In this document: positions 59,377 through 64,000 of the stretch, piece by piece
How the letters are laid out: each line of letters begins with the position of its first letter
Position numbering within the stretch: position 1 is the first letter of the stretch
DNA from: Oceanobacillus limi
Lineage (GTDB): Bacteria; Bacillota; Bacilli; Bacillales; Amphibacillaceae
Reading direction: 5' to 3'
DNA length: 64,000 nt
Assembly: GCF_900111445.1 (NCBI RefSeq)
Contig: NZ_FOHE01000003.1
Span: 1,729-65,728 of the forward strand
The notes under the pieces: generated by a model
The model's input: only the letters and a program-made list of their open reading frames with translations
Database searches by the model: none
What the model was told of the DNA's origin: nothing
Position numbers and translations under genes: made by a program

Positions 59377-61464
59377 ATGCGAAGAGTAATCGTTCTTTTT
59401 CTTTTTTTATTTATTTCAATTAGTCCTTCGATCTCAGCAGAGGATTCGGAAGGTAAATTGGAGAATCGACAAGTAGTTGTTCAATATAATGAACCTTTGG
59501 CAGCGGATATGATGCCATATGATTTAGAAGTGGTTGAAACGAGTCAATTATTGAAAAGAAATAATATTTATGTATATGAAGTTCCAGATCAACTGAATTA
59601 TTCGGAAGTAATCAATAATTTGGAACAGAATAAAAATATTCGAAGTGTTGAACCAAATGAAGTGCGATCTGTTGATAATAGTAATCTTTCTGGAGAACCA
59701 TATTATAGCCAGCAATGGTATTTGGATACAATTAATCAACAGAAGGCTATTGGATTAACAAATGATGATACCAGTATCACAGTAGCGGTCATCGATACTG
59801 GTATACAGGCTGACCACCCTGATTTAAATGGAAAAATACTTCCAGGTTATGACTTTTACAATAATGATTCCGATCCTGAAGATGATAACGGACATGGGAC
59901 GTTTATTTCTGGAATAATTGCCGCTAATATTAATGAAACCGGTATGGCTGGCATGACTAAGCAAGCTAAGGTTTTACCTATTAAGGTAGGGAATTATAGT
60001 GGGGAAATGCTATCTAGTAACATTATTGAAGGGATCTACTATGCCATCGATCAAGGGGTAGATGTTATCAATATGAGCTATGGTGGGCTATCTAGAAACT
60101 TTCTAGAGGAGGCAGCATTAGAAGAAGCTTATAATCAAGGGATCGTACTTGTAGCTGCTTCTGGAAATGATGGAAATACGCAATTGATGTATCCTGCATC
60201 GTATCCAAACGTTATCAGTGTAGGAGCAATGCAGCAAATCTCAACTAATTATAATCCGAATTTAGCAAGAGCTGATTTCTCAAACTATGGTACAACGCTT
60301 GATGTAGGTGCACCAGGAACAGAGATTTTGAGTACGCTTATGGGTGGTTACGCGAAGGGACAGGGAACTTCTTTTGCGGCACCAATGGTAAGTGGGTTAG
60401 CTGTAATGCTGAAGGCGAAACATCCCCAATGGACACCTGCGATGATTGAGTGGGCGATCGAAAAGGGTGCAATTAATGGTCGTTATTCAACAGGAGCTTG
60501 GGAGCCTCAATTAGGTTATGGAGTAATTGATGTGTTTGAATCGATTACGTTAGATTCACCAGACATGAAAAATGATGTTTCGAATAGTAAACAAGATAGT
60601 TATTCTATTAATCTAAACTCGGAAGAAAGTGAATACTTACAAATTCCTCGTGACCAGGATTGGTTTGAATTTGAGGTACCAAATGACATGGAGATTAATG
60701 TATCGGTACGTTCCGATGATAACGTACTGAATATTGTTGGAGAGCTTTACAGAAAAGGTGAAGGATCTCCATTCGAAATTTTGCAGGGATTAAATCAAAC
60801 TGGTGAAATTCCATTAGAATTAAGTAAAGGAACCTACCAAATCAACGTTTATGATAGGAACACCCGTTGGTCTGAGTCACCATATCAATTAATTCTTACT
60901 GGAGATACAAGTCTTGTGCACTTTATAGATGTTAGTAATAAATCTTCCCATTATGATGGTATTCAAGCATTGGTGAAGCGTGGGGCAATCAATGGGTATC
61001 CAATGACAGATGGTTCAAGACAGTTTCGACCGGAAAATGACTTATCTCGCGAGCATGCAGCTAAGATTTTTGCTAAAGTACTAGAGTTACCGAATCCAGC
61101 TAATTTAACAGAGGTAATGAAAAACTTTAATGATGTAAGTGAAACGTATACGTATGCGAATGAAATTGGAGCAACATATGAAGCTGGTATTTTTCTTGGG
61201 GATCAAGGTAACTTCAAATTTGGACCAATGACCAGAGAACAAATGGCTACGATAATTGTTCGAGCTTTTGAGCTAACAGATACTGGGGAAGAAACCGATG
61301 TAAACCTGAATGCTGTCTCTCCTTCCCATCGCAGTAATGTTAAGATTTTAAAACAATATGGAATCACAACGGAAACTAATTTCCGTGCATATGAGCGTGT
61401 TACAAGAGCACAATTTGCTTCTTTTGTTTATCGTGCAATGAATGTCACTCCAGCATCCTACTAA
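59377..61464 (+). CDS. SLH-anchored subtilisin-like protease
   Basis: A 695-residue exported protease. Signal peptide 1-21. Propeptide about 28-100. Peptidase S8 domain 130-395 with Asp140 (VAVIDTGIQ), His173 (NGHGTFISG), Asn264 (ASGNDG) and Ser332 (GTSFAAPMVSG). A beta-sandwich like the PPC domain (about 400-512) follows, then three SLH domains (about 515-690; LSREHAAKIFAKVL, MTREQMATIIVRAF, VTRAQFASFVYRA). It should stay on the wall below the S-layer, where it may process exported proteins or clip S-layer protein. GGGGGA precedes the ATG. An SLH transglycosylase-like gene follows on the same strand. Confidence 0.93.
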   Translation: MRRVIVLFLFLFISISPSISAEDSEGKLENRQVVVQYNEPLAADMMPYDLEVVETSQLLKRNNIYVYEVPDQLNYSEVINNLEQNKNIRSVEPNEVRSVDNSNLSGEPYYSQQWYLDTINQQKAIGLTNDDTSITVAVIDTGIQADHPDLNGKILPGYDFYNNDSDPEDDNGHGTFISGIIAANINETGMAGMTKQAKVLPIKVGNYSGEMLSSNIIEGIYYAIDQGVDVINMSYGGLSRNFLEEAALEEAYNQGIVLVAASGNDGNTQLMYPASYPNVISVGAMQQISTNYNPNLARADFSNYGTTLDVGAPGTEILSTLMGGYAKGQGTSFAAPMVSGLAVMLKAKHPQWTPAMIEWAIEKGAINGRYSTGAWEPQLGYGVIDVFESITLDSPDMKNDVSNSKQDSYSINLNSEESEYLQIPRDQDWFEFEVPNDMEINVSVRSDDNVLNIVGELYRKGEGSPFEILQGLNQTGEIPLELSKGTYQINVYDRNTRWSESPYQLILTGDTSLVHFIDVSNKSSHYDGIQALVKRGAINGYPMTDGSRQFRPENDLSREHAAKIFAKVLELPNPANLTEVMKNFNDVSETYTYANEIGATYEAGIFLGDQGNFKFGPMTREQMATIIVRAFELTDTGEETDVNLNAVSPSHRSNVKILKQYGITTETNFRAYERVTRAQFASFVYRAMNVTPASY

Positions 61465-61557
61465 TCTTGTAAATATTTACAAACATATATATACTAGATT
61501 ACAAGTTTCTATTAGATACGGAATATACAAAATTATAGAATAAGGAGGTTTTATTCG

Positions 61558-62946
61558 ATGAAAAAAATGTTCACGGTTATGCTCTTACTTATAATACTAC
61601 TAAGTGGAATGCAAGGTGTAGCCGCAGATGCAACCCAACCACCTATTGATGAGGTAAAACAAATTATTACAGAGAAAGCAATAGCATATGATATCCCACC
61701 TGAAATTTTAAAGGCGATTGCCTATGAAGAAAGTGGATACCGGCAATTTCAAAATGGAGAACCTTATATTTCCGAAGACGGCGGTATTGGGATCATGCAG
61801 GTAACTCCAGAAAAAATTGATATTGTCGTAGATGAAGAGCGCCTAAAATATGATATCGAATACAATATCGAAATAGGTGCAAGCGTACTAGATAGTAAAT
61901 GGGACCTAACATACCTTCCTAGTGTGAATAATCAGGATAGAGAGGTATTAGAAGAATGGTATTTTCCGATAACAGCTTATAATGGCCTTTCTAAAAGGAA
62001 CGATCCAAACTTGCATCCTGGTGATACCTATCAGGAGGATGTGTATAGTAGAATCGAAGGATCTTCACTAATTTATTGGAGCGGGTCACATTTTGAATTT
62101 CCAGAATTTGATATTAGATATGATACAGGTGACGACACGATGAAGTTCCCACCTGGGGTATCCTATACAACGATGACTATAACTCCATCGCAACAAATGT
62201 ATCAACCTGGAGATTTAATTTATATTGATGGAAGAGATGGTGCAATTAACTTTCGATCATCACTAGCTCCAAATGCAGACATTACGAAGTTAATTCCTTA
62301 TACACCACTAGAAGTAGTTGATGGACCTTTTGAATCATCCAATATAAATAATGATTTTAGTTACTATAAGCTTGAGGGTATATCTGCAGATGGATATGCT
62401 AGCTCTGCTTATTTGAATCAAGCGAATCAAGATTTTACATTTTCTGACCCAATTACAGATGAAAGGGCTGCGGCACTATATTTCTTAGCGATGAATGAAT
62501 ATGTCACAGGATTCCAAGATGGAAGCTTTGGTTCAGAGGAACCTCTTAGAAGAGAGCATGTAGCGGTGATACTTGATCGGATCTTAGATATGGAAATGCC
62601 AAGTGATTATGAAATGCAAGCAGATGATGTTTCAGAAAATAACCCTTATTATGATGCACTCGCAAAAGCGGAATATAATGGCTATCTTGGAGTAGGTGGA
62701 AAATTACGGCCACAGGAATATTTAACTCGTTCTCAAATGGCATCTGTTTTAGTGCGAGCGTTCGATGCATATTATCAAGAACCAACAGAAGATCATGTTT
62801 TCGAGGATCAGTCTTCCATATGGAACTATGAGCCGATTAATACGTTATATTTTAATGAAATAACGATTGCTGACCCATATCGTCCAAACGAAGATGTTAC
62901 TCGTTCTCAGTTTGCTTTGTTTATATATCGTACGTTGGTTGAATAA
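61558..62946 (+). CDS. SLH-anchored lytic transglycosylase-like protein
   Basis: A 462-residue exported protein. Signal peptide 1-23. The SLT-type lysozyme-like domain (about 28-170) has IPPEILKAIAYEESGYRQF with the likely catalytic Glu58, GGIGIMQVTP and FPITAYNGL. A middle beta domain (about 195-290) may be SH3-like (INFRSSLAPNADITKLI). Three SLH domains (about 295-462; LRREHVAVILDRIL, LTRSQMASVLVRAF, VTRSQFALFIYRTL) bind the wall. It would cleave MurNAc-GlcNAc bonds to make room for growth or export. AAGGAGG precedes the ATG. Confidence 0.88.
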   Translation: MKKMFTVMLLLIILLSGMQGVAADATQPPIDEVKQIITEKAIAYDIPPEILKAIAYEESGYRQFQNGEPYISEDGGIGIMQVTPEKIDIVVDEERLKYDIEYNIEIGASVLDSKWDLTYLPSVNNQDREVLEEWYFPITAYNGLSKRNDPNLHPGDTYQEDVYSRIEGSSLIYWSGSHFEFPEFDIRYDTGDDTMKFPPGVSYTTMTITPSQQMYQPGDLIYIDGRDGAINFRSSLAPNADITKLIPYTPLEVVDGPFESSNINNDFSYYKLEGISADGYASSAYLNQANQDFTFSDPITDERAAALYFLAMNEYVTGFQDGSFGSEEPLRREHVAVILDRILDMEMPSDYEMQADDVSENNPYYDALAKAEYNGYLGVGGKLRPQEYLTRSQMASVLVRAFDAYYQEPTEDHVFEDQSSIWNYEPINTLYFNEITIADPYRPNEDVTRSQFALFIYRTLVE

Positions 62947-62954
62947 AAGTATAG

Positions 62955-63003
62955 ATAAAAGGACAGCCCCTAATTAATAATGATAGGAGCTGTCCTTTTT
63001 TAT
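62955..63003. terminator. Terminator between convergent genes
   Basis: AAAAGGACAGC (62957-62967) pairs with GCTGTCCTTTT (62989-62999). T tracts are present in both directions. Confidence 0.88.
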
Positions 63004-63004
63004 T

Positions 63005-63883
63005 TTATTGGATAGGGTAGGCACGCCATTTTGTTAGGTCTACTTCATCTACAAGAATCATGGATGCTGGAAAGACAAATGACCAAGGCTTACTTGTATT
63101 CGCTTTAACAGTGAAATTCTCCATTTTAAAACTACCGCGAGCGACTTCCTGATCAGACGCATCTTTAATACCAAGCGGGATCTGTTCCAAATGAATGTTC
63201 TTATTCGAGCCATTCCGAATAAGTAATGTTACGACCAATTCGCCGGAATCTTTTTTCTTTGCTTCGATCCCCATAAAATTAACTTCTCCAGACTTTAAGG
63301 AAGGAGCATTTTTTACAAGCTTTTCTAAGGATTCTTTAGTTTCCTGTGCAATGGACTTCTCCCAAGATTCTTCTAAATCAAGTTGATGCTCTCTTTTTAA
63401 TTCAAAAGCGAGTGACCAGTCATCTACTAGCTCATCAATATTCATGCTCAGTTCACTTCTGCCAAAGACAAAACTCCAAGGTCTCGCGCTGTTAGGGGGA
63501 ATGGTTCCAAGCTTGGAAAGATCAAATTCCTTTCGAGCAATCGGTTCTTTATCGGCATTTAACAAGAGAATGGCTGTTTTACCAAATTGAATGGATTTAG
63601 AAACCGTGCTTCGAATCAATCCTGTAACAGTTATGCTATCTTTCCTTTTGGAAAGTTCCATTCCATAAATGGATATCTGATTCTCTCTAAGCTTAGGGCT
63701 TTCACTATTGTGAAAGGCATAGACATAACGTTCTTCATCTGTTAGTTTCCATTCGTCAGGGATAGATAATGTTGTTTCCTTGTTCTCAGTACTAGATCCA
63801 TTTACTTCAGAGGCTAAATATTCTGCAGCATCTGTAACATTATCTTCCGTTTTCTTTTTTTTGCTTCTTGAAAAGTTGAACAT
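63005..63883 (-). CDS. Accessory Sec system S-layer assembly protein (two SLAP domains)
   Basis: A 292-residue cytosolic protein. A short basic start (FSRSKKKKTED) is followed by two related domains of about 105 residues (about 45-150 and 185-290); each ends with the same block (NSARPWSFVFGRSEL; NTSKPWSFVFPAS). This duplicated SLAP architecture is known from proteins encoded next to secA2 in S-layer-bearing Bacillaceae, such as B. anthracis SlaP, which help SecA2 export S-layer proteins. AAAGGAAGG precedes the ATG. The partial frame upstream looks like the end of secA2, supporting the call. No signal peptide. Confidence 0.85.
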   Translation of the reverse strand: MFNFSRSKKKKTEDNVTDAAEYLASEVNGSSTENKETTLSIPDEWKLTDEERYVYAFHNSESPKLRENQISIYGMELSKRKDSITVTGLIRSTVSKSIQFGKTAILLLNADKEPIARKEFDLSKLGTIPPNSARPWSFVFGRSELSMNIDELVDDWSLAFELKREHQLDLEESWEKSIAQETKESLEKLVKNAPSLKSGEVNFMGIEAKKKDSGELVVTLLIRNGSNKNIHLEQIPLGIKDASDQEVARGSFKMENFTVKANTSKPWSFVFPASMILVDEVDLTKWRAYPIQ

Positions 63884-63909
63884 ATAACCTTCCTTTCATT
63901 GTGATTTCG

Positions 63910-64000
63910 TTATTTATTTCGTTGTTTTGTCAGTTGTTTGATTGTTTGAGTGATCCGTAAAGCCATTTCGTATTTAATCTCTGCAAAGAATGATTCAAAG
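63910..64000 (-). CDS. secA2: C-terminal end of a SecA-type ATPase, probably SecA2 (cut by window edge)
   Basis: On the minus strand an open frame enters from the right edge and stops at TAA (63910-63912). The 30 visible codons give FESFFAEIKYEMALRITQTI and a basic tail, which fits the last helix of SecA (a pattern like FxxFFxEIxxEMxxR). It ends 27 bases before the SLAP protein gene, the order expected for the secA2 locus. Only the last part is visible, so the call rests largely on the neighbour. Confidence 0.55.
   Translation of the reverse strand, partial: FESFFAEIKYEMALRITQTIKQLTKQRNK

Overview
The window is low-GC Firmicute DNA, most likely from a salt-tolerant Bacillaceae of the Oceanobacillus/Virgibacillus type. 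The left end keeps the Bacillus order mbl-flhO-flhP-(EpuA-like)-fabZ. Secreted proteins are acidic, teichoic acid genes are of the tag type, and the surface proteins carry SLH domains. No rRNA, tRNA, CRISPR array, prophage or intact insertion sequence was seen. The genus assignment is an inference.

Left part (1-24.8 kb), mostly housekeeping and transport: a tandem repeat block; mbl, the flagellar rod genes flhO/flhP, and fabZ; a TetR-controlled RND efflux operon with a perfect 18-bp operator; a stand-alone HU gene; a candidate small RNA; a split ThrE-type exporter pair; an orphan four-helix protein resembling a duplicated ATP synthase c subunit; tagO; a lone PTS EIIB next to a chbG remnant; a Vpr-like secreted subtilase; and an APC permease / SSS symporter / amidohydrolase group. 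Three clusters of a GGTGCCAGGCACC palindrome and one GGGACAGG cluster lie between these genes.

Right part (24.8-64 kb), a cell-surface island: three tagD paralogs around a tagB-like gene, a tagF-like gene, tagGH and a second tagF-like gene provide wall teichoic acid synthesis and export. Six SLH proteins follow: an amidase, the probable main S-layer protein behind a very strong promoter, a phosphodiester glycosidase, a beta-helix protein, a subtilase and a lytic transglycosylase-like protein. Between them are a LytD-like glucosaminidase, an OafA-type acyltransferase, a GLUG-repeat surface protein, a GT2 and a GT4 glycosyltransferase, a UDP-HexNAc 6-dehydrogenase, a SEC-C protein with a C-terminal helix-turn-helix, and a PglC-PglD-PglE set for a bacillosamine-like sugar. 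At the right edge are an S-layer assembly protein with two SLAP domains and what looks like the C-terminal end of secA2.

Together the right part reads as one locus for building, anchoring, decorating and remodelling the S-layer and the wall polymer beneath it, next to its export ATPase. The least explained items are the SEC-C/HTH protein, the hairpin at the start of the GLUG gene leader, the SLH-anchored phosphodiester glycosidase, the c-subunit-like duplication and the candidate small RNA at 11.34-11.51 kb.
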